Source: Acridotheres tristis
Taxonomy: Eukaryota > Chordata > Aves > Passeriformes > Sturnidae
Reading direction: 5' to 3'
NCBI GenBank assembly: GCA_037013685.1
Contig: CM072899.1
Coordinates: forward strand, 1,543,479-1,607,478
DNA: 64,000 nucleotides
Shown: positions 47,633 to 60,000 of the stretch, one piece after another
How the letters are laid out: the number at the start of each line of letters is the position of its first letter
How positions within the stretch are numbered: position 1 is the first letter of the stretch
The notes under the pieces: generated by a model
What the model saw: the letters and a program-made list of their open reading frames with translations, nothing else
Told to the model about the DNA's origin: nothing
The model's database searches: none
Program-made: the position numbers and the translations under genes

Positions 47633-50600
47633 TGGAGCAGCAGCAATGTGCAGGAGGAGGAGGAGGGGGAGGCAATCGCTGCTTCACTGCAGGGCTGGCA
47701 GCCAAATGTGCCCAGGGACAGAAAATCGCCACGGTTCCCTTTAAGTAACTCTGGCCCAACTCGTGCAATCTGTCCCAGGTTTGTCCTTGAACGTTTAAAT
47801 CTCCTCGGAGATGCCGACTTCATTGTGCTACACACAGATGTGGTTTCTGGCTTTCAGGCTTTGTCCTTGGGTTTTCAGCAGCATGTTGAACAGGAATGTG
47901 AAAACTTGATTATCAGCAATATCCCTCGGTCCTTCTGTTGTCTTTACTTAGCTTTCTTTTCTTAATATTTGCTACTAAAATATGCTTTAGTTTAATTAAA
48001 AAGACTTATTTTTGTTCTTGACCACTTCAGCCACTGAATCCTACCATCCAGTTCTAGTTTATTGCTATAAATTATCTCCATGCATTTTCTTTTTCCCTCT
48101 TTTTCACTTTTAAAAGAATTAGAAAACAGAGTATGTGTTTTTTTTAGCTGAAGTTATGTACCCAGTCTTTGCAAGTTATCTGGCCTTTTTTTCCTAAAAT
48201 AAAAACTTGGTAGTTAATCCTGTAATATTTTCAGATTTCCTGGCCCCCTGCTCTGAAGCAGTGTAGCTCTGTACAGACACAGAATTAAATTTGGAATTGG
48301 GGAAACTCGGTGTTAAGTGCAGGAGACTCAAGCAGTGTGAAAGCCAAGGCAGTGTTCTGTGGAACGATGGATTTTTGTGTACAATCACTGCAAGCTGTTA
48401 CATTTTGTATTCCAGTTTTTTATTAGAGTTATTTTCCTTGCTTGCTCAGGGCTAAATTTGACAATCCTCATTCATGGAGCCATGCTCCCAGTGCAGGCTA
48501 AGCAGGGAAAAAAAACCTGATGGTACATGCTAAAAATTGGATGTTAACCCTTATGAACTAATTTTAGTTCTTGAAATTTTTTTCCAGTTTTGTGGTACAA
48601 GAGGCTTATTTTACCTGACTTCATGCTTCCCACACAAAACTAAGTGAGCACAGCGTGGAACAGCTTATTTTTAAGGTGGAAAAAAAAATCATTAGCTGTC
48701 TCCTGCTGAGACCTTGCATTGAGAAAGCCAAATTATAACTCAGTGGAGTTTAGCATGAAGGAGAGGTAAATGATTGTTTATGATTTCAGTGTTTCCTGCT
48801 TGGAGCTCTCAGCTCTGTCAGCTGAGCGTGGTCCATGAGCTGCTGGGCTGCTCAGGGATGGGGCAGGAGCTCAACTCAAGGAACACCCAAATCCAACACT
48901 GGATTTTCATTTCCCTGCAGCCACTGAACGTCCTTAGCAGAGGAACCTTGCAGGGAGGTTTGGACTAAGAACACAAAATGCCAAGAATTTCAGGGTGTCT
49001 GGAAGCATCTGTGCCTGCCTGAGCCAGTGAGGGCTTCCTGGAGGCCTGAGGAAATAGCTCAGGATGCAGCTTCAGGAATAATATCCCACTGTAATTAATG
49101 GCTCTTTATTGTTTTTTTTTTTACCATCTCTCTCTAGTTATAAATGTTTCAGGGCTTCTGGGAATATTTCATGGGAGTCGTTTCCATAGATTTTAGTAAG
49201 TTAAATGTATATTTGTCCAGCACAGCAGAAGCAGTTAGGTAGAAAAGGATGTTCAAAGAAATAACTTGTGACTCTTGAAGTTTTCATGCAAGAAGGAAAA
49301 TTTTATTCATAATTTCAGTTGGAACCATTAATTTTTTCCACTGTCACTTGTCATTCAGTCAAGGTTCCTCTCTGCTCTGAAAGCAGATCTCAAAATCCAG
49401 TTATTTATCCTCAGAGCCTCTGTGTTTGTTTCAGGGGGGTGTGCTAGTGCTGTGCTGCTTTTCCAGACATCCCTGTGTGCAGAGGAAGAGAACATCCCTC
49501 TTGTGTGGGGCAGCCCAGAGGAGCTCCAGGGTCACAGAATGAATTGTGGAACGTGAAGTGTCGGAAGGAACCTTAAAACCCATCCAGTCCCACCCCATGC
49601 CATGGGCAGGGACCCCTTCCACTGTCCCCCAGTGCCTGGAGGAAACCTGAGAGTGGATTTGGGAACCTGTTCCTGTTGGAAACCAAACTAGAAATGCAGA
49701 CAGAGCTGTAATTAAGCCCTAATTCTGAAGTTGTATTGAATTCAATACTCTGTGCTCTTCCTGCTTGGAGAACAGACAGGAGTGCTGCTGGTGTTTGATC
49801 TGTTCAGGACAGACAGATGCATCTCAAGCTGGAAGAACAGCCAAGCACCTCTTTGTTGAATTAGCACTTGTCATTGCAATGGCAAACAGAATAGCTTTTT
49901 TGTTCACGAGGAGTTCTGCCAAGACTCTGTGCCTTGTGCAGCACTGAGACTGTAACCAGCATACTGTAATACACAAGAAGTATATTTTCATAAAATATCC
50001 TCTTGGCTTCTTTAACTATAACCTGAATAGGAACCATAGACGATTATGCCTTTTAAGCATTTCTTAACAAGACTTTTCCTGAGCAGTCACTGGAGCAGCA
50101 ATTGGTGATATAAACGAGGGCATTAGCACTCAGACCACAGTAACAGTGTCATTAAAATGCAACTTCTGAGGTGCACTACTTTAAATTTGCCTCATTATAT
50201 GTGCAATTAGGGAACAAACAATAAAATGGCCATAATTTTTCTGCAATTTCTTATCCTAACTGCCTTTTTTAAAGCTTTAATTAATGCTAAAGGAAAAAAA
50301 AAGGAGGAAGTGGTGGGCTGAGCCAGAGTTGAACAAGCAGAGCCATGCTTTGGAGTGATGGATGAGCACTGCCTGCACACAGCCCTGGGCTGCTGCTTGC
50401 TGTGGCAGGGAAAAATGGGTTCCTGCTTTTAGAGCCTGCTGTGCTTTGTCCCCCTCACTGGAGGAGGAACACCCTGATGGAGCAAGGAGGGAGAGATCCT
50501 GGCCAAAGCAACCTTCCCACTCCTCCAGGGAAACGGGAGCAGAGCTCTGGAGTTAGTGCTGCACACTGGATGTGCCCAGATAAGATGTTAATTAAGATAA

Positions 50601-53590
50601 CAATCACACTGAAGGTCTGATTGTAACGTACACACACTTTGTGTGTCAATTTGTCATCCATCACTTTGGGTTCAGCTGGACACAGCCATGAGCTCTGGGC
50701 TGGGCACTAAGGAAAACCAGCAGGAGGGGCTGGTCTGGGGCCAGAGCTCTTCCAGCAAGGATAAATGGGGAAAGTCTTTCTTTTCATCTCGATCTGCTAA
50801 TCATCTTCAATATTCACTTGGAATGCCATTGCAGATGTTCTAGTTTAGATATTTTGATGTTATTTATTTGCTGGTAACTATTGTTTGAATAGATGCTGGG
50901 CTTGCACTGGTCGAGGAGTATCTGGGAAAGAACAGGACAAGGATAACTGTGGCATCTAACAAGGAGAAATTCTTGTGGCAAGTGGGACATTATTTAAAAG
51001 CTGGTGGTTCTGGAAATCACGTGGAATGATGCTGTAGTTTGGGACAGGAAGCAAATGATACTGGGCTAATTGGAACTGCAAAAAGGAATTTAAAGTAGAG
51101 CACAAACCATTGCCAAAGGTAAAAGCAGGCCATGGGATGGTTAGTGCTGCAGATGGAAAAGGCCTGAGGAAGATTGGAGAGTTGGAAATACTTGAGAAAT
51201 GTTCTCTGTGTAATTAAAAAGATGACCCAGGTACATTCTTTTGAAGTGATGGAGAAACTTGGGTGATTTCTTTGCAGATAGCAAGGTAAATTTATTTTCC
51301 CAGCTAGTCATGTTTCCAGGAGATTTTTATCTGGTAATTGTGTTTGTCTGCAGTGTGCTGATTGATGGGGAACTGATCCTGCTTTTCCTGGGAGCTCTGG
51401 CAGGTTCAAGGTGTGATTGGCACACTGATTTTTTTAGGTGTTGCTTGCAGGAACTCCCCCAAAATAAAGAAATGAGAGAGATGAAACAGGTGAGTTTGCA
51501 AATACTGATAGCTGAGTATCAAATACTCAGAGAATCAAGCAGCACTGCAGTGGGGATATTGTGTGAGAGATTTTCTGTGCTTGGTTAAAATATCCAGACA
51601 TATTAAATCTTCAGGAGTGAATATACCAATCTTTGTAACCCTTCAAGTACAGAGTGAGGGCTGTGGAGAAAGAGCCATTAAAATTGCATAGACAAAAATA
51701 CCTCCTTGCCATGGAAAGGGTTTGATAATTTTGTTGCTTTGCTAAAGGGGAAAGAAATCAACCAAGGGATGTAGGCTCAGGTACTAACTTTAAATTAGCT
51801 TAACTTGCTGATGCCTTAAGACTGGGGATTAGTGAATTTAATTATGGGAGCCAGGAAGCACATTAAGATAACATTGGGCCTTCAACTAAAACTCACAAAG
51901 CAATGAAATTAAAGTTGGTGGTTTGTGCTCCATCTTTATAATGTCCTTTTCTTACTGTGCTGTGTCACAGGAGGCCCTTCCTGCCCCTTGGTGGGGGGTT
52001 TTGGGGACTTTTTTTTTTAAAGAACAAGTGACCTTTATGAGCTTTTCCTGTTTCTCTTTGACTGTCACAATGTGCATGGACTAAAAGCTGCTCTGCCCAG
52101 TGGTGCAGCTGCCATGGGCATGGTCAGGTCATCTTCTCCCTCTGCTTCATGCTGTTACAGCCCAAGTCCAACTTGAATATTTTGTGAGGGCTTCAGCCAA
52201 GGATATTTGACTTTCTGGTGAAGACAGGTCGTTAGTGTGATGCTGACACAGTGTGTGAGGAAAATTCAGATTTCATTGCTGCTTTGCTTCTACTCTCCTG
52301 CTCAACCTGGTCTGCTGTTCATGACTGGGGTTTGGAACTGGGCTTTTTATTTATATTTTAAAGAAAGATTCAAGATTAAACCACTTCAAGGCCACTATTG
52401 CAGCAAGTTCCAGTTCTGAGTCAATTTGCTGATGAATTATTGAATATTGACCTTCCTCTCTCTGACACAGGATGATGGTTTCTTTTCTTTCACTTGTCTG
52501 TATTGAAGTCACACAGCCCTAAGTCACATTTAGAGATCTCTTGAGTTTCACAAGGCTTCTGGTTTGAGTTGTGATGTTAGAAATTAGAGACTGAAGTTGA
52601 CACTTGAGACTGTCCCAACTTCTACTAACATGGGAAATGGGGCATCACCTGAAAATCTGACTTGTGAGCTCACTGAGGTTCAGAGCCAGCATTGGTCTCC
52701 TTTGTCTTCCAGTGAGAAATTATTCTAAAACCTCCTTTCCTCATGTTGTTTGCTAAAGTTGTCTTTTTATTCTCTGCTTAGCATCCATCTCCTTTTTTTG
52801 AATGTGTTGATTAGAATAAGAAATTCTTTTAAACATTTTATTCCTTTCTGGCTGGTGACTTTTCAAAGGACCTTGTGGAAACTACAAAATATGCAACTTT
52901 ATTCTCTTGGTATGCAGATTTATTCTGTTTTCACTGTGCATTTCAGGGTAATTCACTTGATTTTTGTTTCATTTTGTTCCAGATAATTAAAAAGTAGAAT
53001 AGTTTAGGTGGATGGGACAAAAACACTTGGGTCATTCAAAAAACTAATTAGTCAGCCTGGCAGGGAGTGCAGGAGAGCAAAGGGATCATCCCCTGCTGGG
53101 CCCAATGGCTTTGATCCTTCCAGAAACATTCCTGATCCTCCCTGGGTGTTCAACAGTGCAGTTCCAGGCTGAGCCCTTGGTTTGGGGTGCTCCTACTTCT
53201 AGGACAGTGCAATTTAGGAATGAAAACATGTTCATTTCTAATTAACAAGTAGTAATAATTTGAAAATTAACATTCAAAGCATAACTTACTGTATTTTGCC
53301 ATTCAAATGGAAAATTGAGTTTACAGTTCAGTTTTTACAGAGTAGGTTTGGTGGTCAGGCTCTTACCTGGTCCATCAGCACAATCTGTTCCATTCCCCTG
53401 CTCTTGGCTGATTTTGTGTCAGGATCTTTTTGTGGCTTGGTGCTCGGGATGTTTGTCAGTGTTTGCCTGAAGGGATCTCGTTTTGAGCACTGCAGGCATT
53501 CCCTGGCACTGTGCTGGTGCCGATTTTGGGATTTGGTTTTTAGCTGAATCCCTTGCAAGTCTGCTGGTTAAAAGCTTGGGAAATGAATCC
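47633..53590. other. Intergenic, mostly unique sequence
   Basis: It contains a GGAGGAGGAGG run at 47653-47671, a CR1 terminus at 49531-49645 and T runs near 49111-49122 and 52009-52018. The AT-rich interval 49.94-50.3 kb is unbroken by repeats and is noted as a candidate conserved non-coding element. I see no gene. Confidence 0.55.
49531..49645 (-). mobile_element. CR1 LINE 3' terminus, antisense
   Basis: GTCACAGAATGAATTGTGGA, GGAAGGAACCTTAAAACCCA, TCCAGTCCCACCCCATGCCA, TGGGCAGGGACCCCTTCCAC and TGTCCCCCAGTGCC give the reverse-complement CR1 terminus. Confidence 0.88.
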
Positions 53591-53672
53591 CACAGTGGTT
53601 TGGCTTGGGAGGGATCTTAAAGACAAATTTATTCCAGCTCCTGTCACTAGTCCAGCTTGTTCCAAGGCTGTG
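53591..53672 (-). mobile_element. CR1 LINE terminus, antisense, diverged
   Basis: CACAGTGGTTTGGCTTGGGA, GGGATCTTAAAGACAAATTT and TTGTTCCAAGGCTGTGTCCC resemble the reverse-complement CR1 terminus. The homology fades after that. Confidence 0.65.
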
Positions 53673-56600
53673 TCCCTGCTGCTGTGTGAACTTAGGGATC
53701 ATCCTGTGCATCAGAAATCCTTCAAAACTGCTTCCTGAAATGAGAATTGCCATGCATGTCTCTTGTGGGATGGTTTGTTCTAGAGCAGATCTTCCAGCTG
53801 TTTTTCCTCTGTAAATTCTGTGCTCTCAGGCACAGGAAGCTCTTGCTGTTTTTGCCCCATTGGTGAAGGTTCAGGTTGACTTTTGAACTGTCTTGTCCCA
53901 GTTGTTTATCCCTGCTTGTCCTGGGTGTGGAGAATCCTCCTTTTTGCCAGAGCAGCACCACCACCCCCTGAGCCTCTGCTGCCCTTCCTGGGGCTGCCAG
54001 GCTCCTGATCCACAGCACTCAGCCTTTTTGCTTTAGTTATTTTAGTTAGGTGGTTATTTATTGATCTGCTTTTGGCACTTGGTAAAATGCCAGTTTTTAG
54101 TATTAGCGACTGACCTCTTTTATTGCGACCTTATAAAATTTTATTGTTCCTCTTCAATACTGAGAATGTGTAAATGTTTTTCCTAGAATGGCTTGGCTAT
54201 TTTGATTTTTTTTTCTGCCTAAAACTCTTAAAACTCTCATTGTGAGAGATTCCCTCTTGCATCCTTCTTGCAGTGTTGGAAATGTTTTAAAAGCCTGTGA
54301 CCTGGCAGGGGGAGGGCAGGAGAGGTGTGATGGAATTCAGAATTCCTGCAGATAAAAGTTTAATAAAATAAAAGATATCAGCCCCAAAAATTCTTACCTA
54401 GCTCTTGTTTTCTGAAGTGTTGCAACAACACATAATATTTTAGAAAGTATTTTTTCTTACTAATATCTTGCTGCTAATTAACTTTGTAGTGAGGAAACTG
54501 CAGGAGAACATCTGGCCTGGGAATTGTTTTCCTGCCACAGAAGTGCTGGGGAGCACTACAGGGTTTTTGTAGCACCTGGAGAAACGGAGCCAGATGTGGG
54601 CAGAGGTGCAGAACCCATTAATAATCAATCTTCCAGGAATATTGATGTGCCATTGCTGCCTGCAGGTGGCTGGGTATTGATCAAGGCCATCTGTACAGAA
54701 TTTTTAGTAACTTTGCAGACCCTCATTACTATAAACAGGTTTGTTCTTAAGGAATCTCTTGGAAGAATTCCAGCAGGATCACCTTCAGGGCTGCTACATG
54801 ACTTGACAGTTCTTACAGATGAGAGCTGGGAGAATATTTTGTGATTAGTTAAATATCATGTAATTTTCATTAGCCCAGCTATTCTCTATCCATTTTCTTG
54901 GTATTTAGTTTTCATTACCTTTACCATGGAATTGTCATTTACATTTTTGTTGTCTCCTTGTTTTATCCAGTGAGGTTGATGAATCCCTGTTCTGGTGAGA
55001 ACACTCCAGCACAACTGTATATAGAAATTTTCCCGTTGCAGCTTTATCCTATTGCTGCCAACTTCCCCCTCTTTAACCTGACCTGTTCCTTGATGAAACG
55101 AAATATTTATGATTTTAAGACCATAGAAAGCAGTGGTGGTAATGGTGTGTGACCTCTGTGTCACAAAAGCTGTTACCTTTTACTGGCTGAAATAATTACT
55201 TTGCTTATGTTCTACTGGAAAACTGCCACGTTGTATGGATCAAAAATTACTAAAGAAATGAAAAATCAAGAGTTTGAAAACATCTATTTAGATAATGTAA
55301 GCTGTTATTCATTATTTAAACTTTGGGTTAGAGCTTCCTGTCATTATATATGGAATAGTTGACTTTCATAATGCCAAATTGGATAATAAAATATTAATCA
55401 ATTGGCAAGAGCATAAACATCTAGGAGACAGAAGTAGGTTGTGACAATGTTGAGAGGAAGTAGTGAAAAGTAAACTTGAATTTAGTTCTGATTGTGACTG
55501 ACAACTTCTTGTACCGAGTTAGGTTTTAGTGTCAGTCTGACTTAGAGAGCTGGGTTTTATTGAGCTCCATGTGGGTAACAGGGAGACCTGGCTGCAATAT
55601 CCAGAAATTCTCCAGGGTGTGGGTCATCCAAAAGCATTAAAGAAACTAATAGGATAACCTCATCCATATCCTTTCTGCCCTTGGAGTAGAGATAACATGG
55701 AGGATTTTCACTTTAATAAACGATGTCGTTATTATTTGTGGTGAATTGCAGCTGCTATTAAAATTCCAGCCTAATTCACCTTCCATTTATCAACAAGCAG
55801 AGCAAGTCAGCAGACTCTGTGCCCATTCCTGTGTCTTGTGATGCTCCATATTTCTCCTGGTGAAGTTAATTGTGAATTTCACGTGGGTTTTGCTGCTGAA
55901 GGCTGGCACGGAGCAGCCTCAGCAGCACATTGGGAAAACGGAGGTTTCTGCTTCAGTTTTGTGTTGGGCATTTCTCTTATCTCCAACCCCTGCAGTCCTG
56001 CCACAATGGCTCCAATTCTTTGTGTAGCAAATCCTGGCACCAGATCTAACATCAGCTTTTTCATTCCTCACCTTCTGTGGCAGAATCAGAGAGCCCCAGA
56101 GCAGAGGGGTTGTCTGATGCACAGCAGCAGCTTTCAGCTGCCTCTGAGCAGATGGGAGCAGGAAATGAGGAGCAGTGACAGAGATTGCATGTGTTGGCTT
56201 CTTTGTCATAAATTCATCTGAATGCTGAGTTGCTGTGTGCATGCACAGAATCAGCCCTCATCTCATTTTAGGAGCACAATTTGTTTTATGTTTGGCATCT
56301 CTATAGCCTTTGGCTTGTCCCCTGTGGCACTAGGAATAGAATGTAATTTTTTATAGGGCTTAGTTTGCTTTTGTGTATTTCTTTGCAGCAATTAGGTGCT
56401 TTAATTTCTTATCTGCTAAGAAGTTGTTCCTGTTCTTGGTTCTCTCTCGTTTCATCCATGCTGCTCTGCTGCAAATCTTATCACTGCTATTCAGAGGCAA
56501 GAAAGGAGTTTCCCTGGCACTGGGATAGAAAGGGTCAGAGATCAAACTCCTGAATTCTTTTTTTGCATCATGTTGCACCAGGATCAGGTAAAACACCAGT

Positions 56601-56854
56601 CTGCTGGGTGTCCAGGTGTCACTGCCCTGAAGTTTGGGTTGGTTCCCAAGGCTGTGACACAGAGCCATTCCAAATTCTCGTGGCTTTCCCAACTGCTTGT
56701 TGGGGATGGAACAACTGGAATTCAGTAGTGCTACTCAAGGTCGAGAGAAAAGGGCTCACTCTGTATTGCAAGCAGCAGAATATTAGAATTGGAAAGAAGT
56801 TGTGACCACAGAAGAAAAGAAAAGGGAATATGAATTATTGTCTGTTGGCAGCCT
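53673..56854. other. Intergenic, unique sequence
   Basis: No repeat or gene is recognised. The 54.85-55.8 kb part is AT-rich. Open frames here are short and overlap on both strands without coding character. Confidence 0.55.
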
Positions 56855-57001
56855 TGGGCTGAGTGGTCAGGCACTGGAACAAGGTGCCTGGGGAGGGGCT
56901 GGAGTCTGAGTTTAAGGTCAGTGTGGCACTGGGGACATGATTTAGGGGCAGTGGTGGTGGGATTGGATGGTCCTGAAGGTCTCCTTGATGATTCCGTGAC
57001 A
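56855..57001 (+). mobile_element. CR1 LINE 3' tail, sense, older type
   Basis: GGTCAGGCACTGGAACAAGG, TGCCTGGGGAGGGGCTGGAG, TGTGGCACTGGGGACATGAT, TTAGGGGCAGTGGTGGTGGG, ATTGGATGGTCCTGAAGGTC and GATGATTCCGTGAC follow the CR1 order (GGCACTGGAACAGGCTGCCC ... GGCACTTGGGGACATGGTTT ... ATTCTATGA). Confidence 0.88.
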
Positions 57002-60000
57002 ATTACATAAAAGCCCCAATTAATCTTTGTCCAAAGCAGCTCATCCGAGCTGTGCCCCACCTGAGCTGGCACTGGGGGTGTGCTGATGGGGCACCTCTGC
57101 CAATGCCCCTGCTGTGACTTCTGCAAAAGCCCTCGGGGGGGGGGGTTGGCAAGCCAGGAACTGACACCATGAGGCACCTTCTGGGCTCTGGGTCCCCCTT
57201 GCCCTGGGGACACATGGCCTGTGGTGACCAGCTGGCCAAGGTGCTCAGAGTGTCCTGCAGGGCCGTGGCTGCCTCAGGAAATCCTGATCACCCAGCACAG
57301 TTTGTTCAGAACCTGTTAATTCTCCTCTTGCTCCATACCAAGTGAAGAATATTACACAACGTGACCAAATATTCATACAAATAAGATCTTAAATTGTTTT
57401 TCTCCTCGTGCCACCTGTTCTAGCAGCTAAGCTAATAGAGAATTTGATCTTGTATTATTAGTTGGAAATGGAAACAAATGAGATGGAGCTGTGTGGCAGT
57501 GTTTGCATTCCCTGCCATCCATCCCGTGGCAGGTCTCTATTAGTCAGGAGCAGGGGAATGCAGGCAGGGCTGCTGCTTGTGGGCAAACGTTTGCCTTGGT
57601 GCTCATTGATCCTGGGAAATGGAAATGGAACTGAGGCTGTGCCTGTTCCTGGGACTATTTACTTACTTTAAGTTTGCAGAGGCTGATTGAACCTGCAGAT
57701 AAATAGCATCATATTTCCAGTAGAACTATTGGATTCATAAATCCTTGGTTATTTTCTCTTTTAAATTTTCATGTTCTGTAAAGAAAAGATGGTAGATGGG
57801 GTAACCAAGATGTGGAACAACTTGTTCAATCATCAACAACTTGTTCAATCAGTTTGCACTCATTTTTTTTTCCTGGGCTGGAATAATCCTTTCTCCCAGA
57901 AATTCACATGTCTCCATTGTGTGTGTGGGATATTACTTTAAGGTGCAGAATTACTGTCAGAATAATTTCAGATGCAAACAAGACATTTCTTCTGCAATAC
58001 AAAATCAAGACAGTTCCTTGCACTGAGGGGTTACTGGAGGTTTCATTGTGGATTTAATTACCAAGATGACAATTGTCATGTCCCTTGTTGACTTGCTGTT
58101 GCATTCTCAGCACATTGGCAGCTGCTGCCTGTACTGGGTGCAAAGTTATTTAAAGGCTGATGTTGGAAAACCCCTCCAAACACACACCTGTGTATATAAT
58201 ATTTCACAAACCCCTGTCCCTGAGGGTTTGTCTGTTAACAGGGGTTAGATACAAGCTGGAGAGTTGGGTATGAACTCGGTGAGCAGCTGGGACTGATTAT
58301 AAAATTCAGCAATTAATTCCTGTAAGACCATGAGGAGAGAAAGATCAGCAAGTTCTGTGTGAGAAGCTGAAGTTGGGTCACGTTTCCAGGCCAATGTTCT
58401 GTAGGGGAACTTGTAAGTGCAGCCAGGTTGGTTTAGAAATCCCCAGCCTGGCATGGAGTGAGGTTTAAATTGCTCTACTGGATTTTATGTATAGGAAGAA
58501 CCATAAATGTGAAATATTTAGAGAAGAATGTGACAAGCAGCTTCATCATTCTGCCTGCTGAAAGGGAGCTGGACCAACAGTTCAATAATACATCCAGTTT
58601 TGTAGTTATTAATGCTGTAATTACTCATGGTGTGAACTGTTCTCTTCTCTGTGGGTACAGGGAGAAGGACTGATGGTGTTGAGATGTTTTTGTTAAAAAT
58701 GCAGCGTGCTGAGCATCATTTTCTACCTTTTAAATCACTGTAATATCCTGGCAGTGTTTGTACTGGGATTTGTGTAAAACTGGAGATTTATCAGTGCTCT
58801 GTGAATACTTAATAATAATAATAATGCTCCTGCCTGTACCTGTTTGGTGTCTTGGTCTGAAAAGTTCCTTGCAAAAGACAAGTCCAAGACCAATATTTCT
58901 TGGAAACGTTGAGGTATATCCCTTTAGGCTGTGTTTTTGTTGCCCCTTGTTAATACACTGAAATGGAAATGTTCTCCTGTCTGTAGAGAGCCTGTTCAGA
59001 AGAGCTGAGAAATTTTGTGGATGATTAATAAAGGAACAGACTTGACTCATGTTTCACTCAAAGACAGGAGAGTGTGGAAGGATAAAAATTAGAGGTCTTA
59101 ATTATCAGAAGTCTCTAAAGAAGGTGTGGATTTGAAGGCCAAGTCTGAGCTGCTGGTTTACCATCAGCAAATGTGAATTTCTGCAGGAGCTGTGAGCCCT
59201 GACCCTGCAGGTGTTTTGGCACACCAGCTGGCCCCAGCCTTGCCGTGGGAGGACAGTGGTCTCAGGAGGCTGTTCGTGGTGTCAGGTTTTCCATCTCATC
59301 CCCGTGTCTCTGATCTCACACCCCTCTGGGTGTTTGCAGAGTTGTCAGCACTGTGGTCACCTTCGGTCCTGCCTGTTCTGAGCCAGCAAAGCACAGACTG
59401 GCTTTGTACCAGTTCCCAAAAAAGCAGCAGAGAACACCTCACCTGTTTGTTCCTCTAGGAAAAACACAACCCAATATTCTCCCTGACATGGCTTTGAAAA
59501 GGTGCAGCTCATTCTGTGTTAAACAGCATTAAGGAGAGTGTATTGCTTTAAAATGCAGTCCTCCAGCTCCCTGAGAAGGCTGTCACCACTGCAGCCTTAT
59601 TTTATCTCTCCTCAGATAATTTCAAATGTTCTGGCTCTGTTGCTTTTGCTGGGCACACAGAGAGAAGATCCCTGAGTGTGCATGGAGGGTGATAGGATTG
59701 TCCATTGGGGATGGGGAGTTTGAAGAGAAATTGCACTTCCTTCTGACAAAGTACTCTACTTAAGAAGAAACACACTTTTTTTTTTTTCTGTTTCTCATGT
59801 TGAAAAAATTCCTCACCCAACCCCAGTGTGTTGCATGGAAATATCTGGCTAACTGAAGGAACTAATTCAAAAGTGCATATAAAAATTGACAAATGTCATA
59901 TTTCCACCTGTTTTTAACTTTTCCAACCTCAAAGGGAACCCTGAAGGTTTAAGCCAACTATAATGCAGATGGTTTGGAGTGGTTTCATGGGAATATTAAC

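Noticed and set aside
46778..47965. Frames of 183-324 codons on both strands
   Set aside because: They are products of the 30-bp minisatellite, with repeat units read in all frames.
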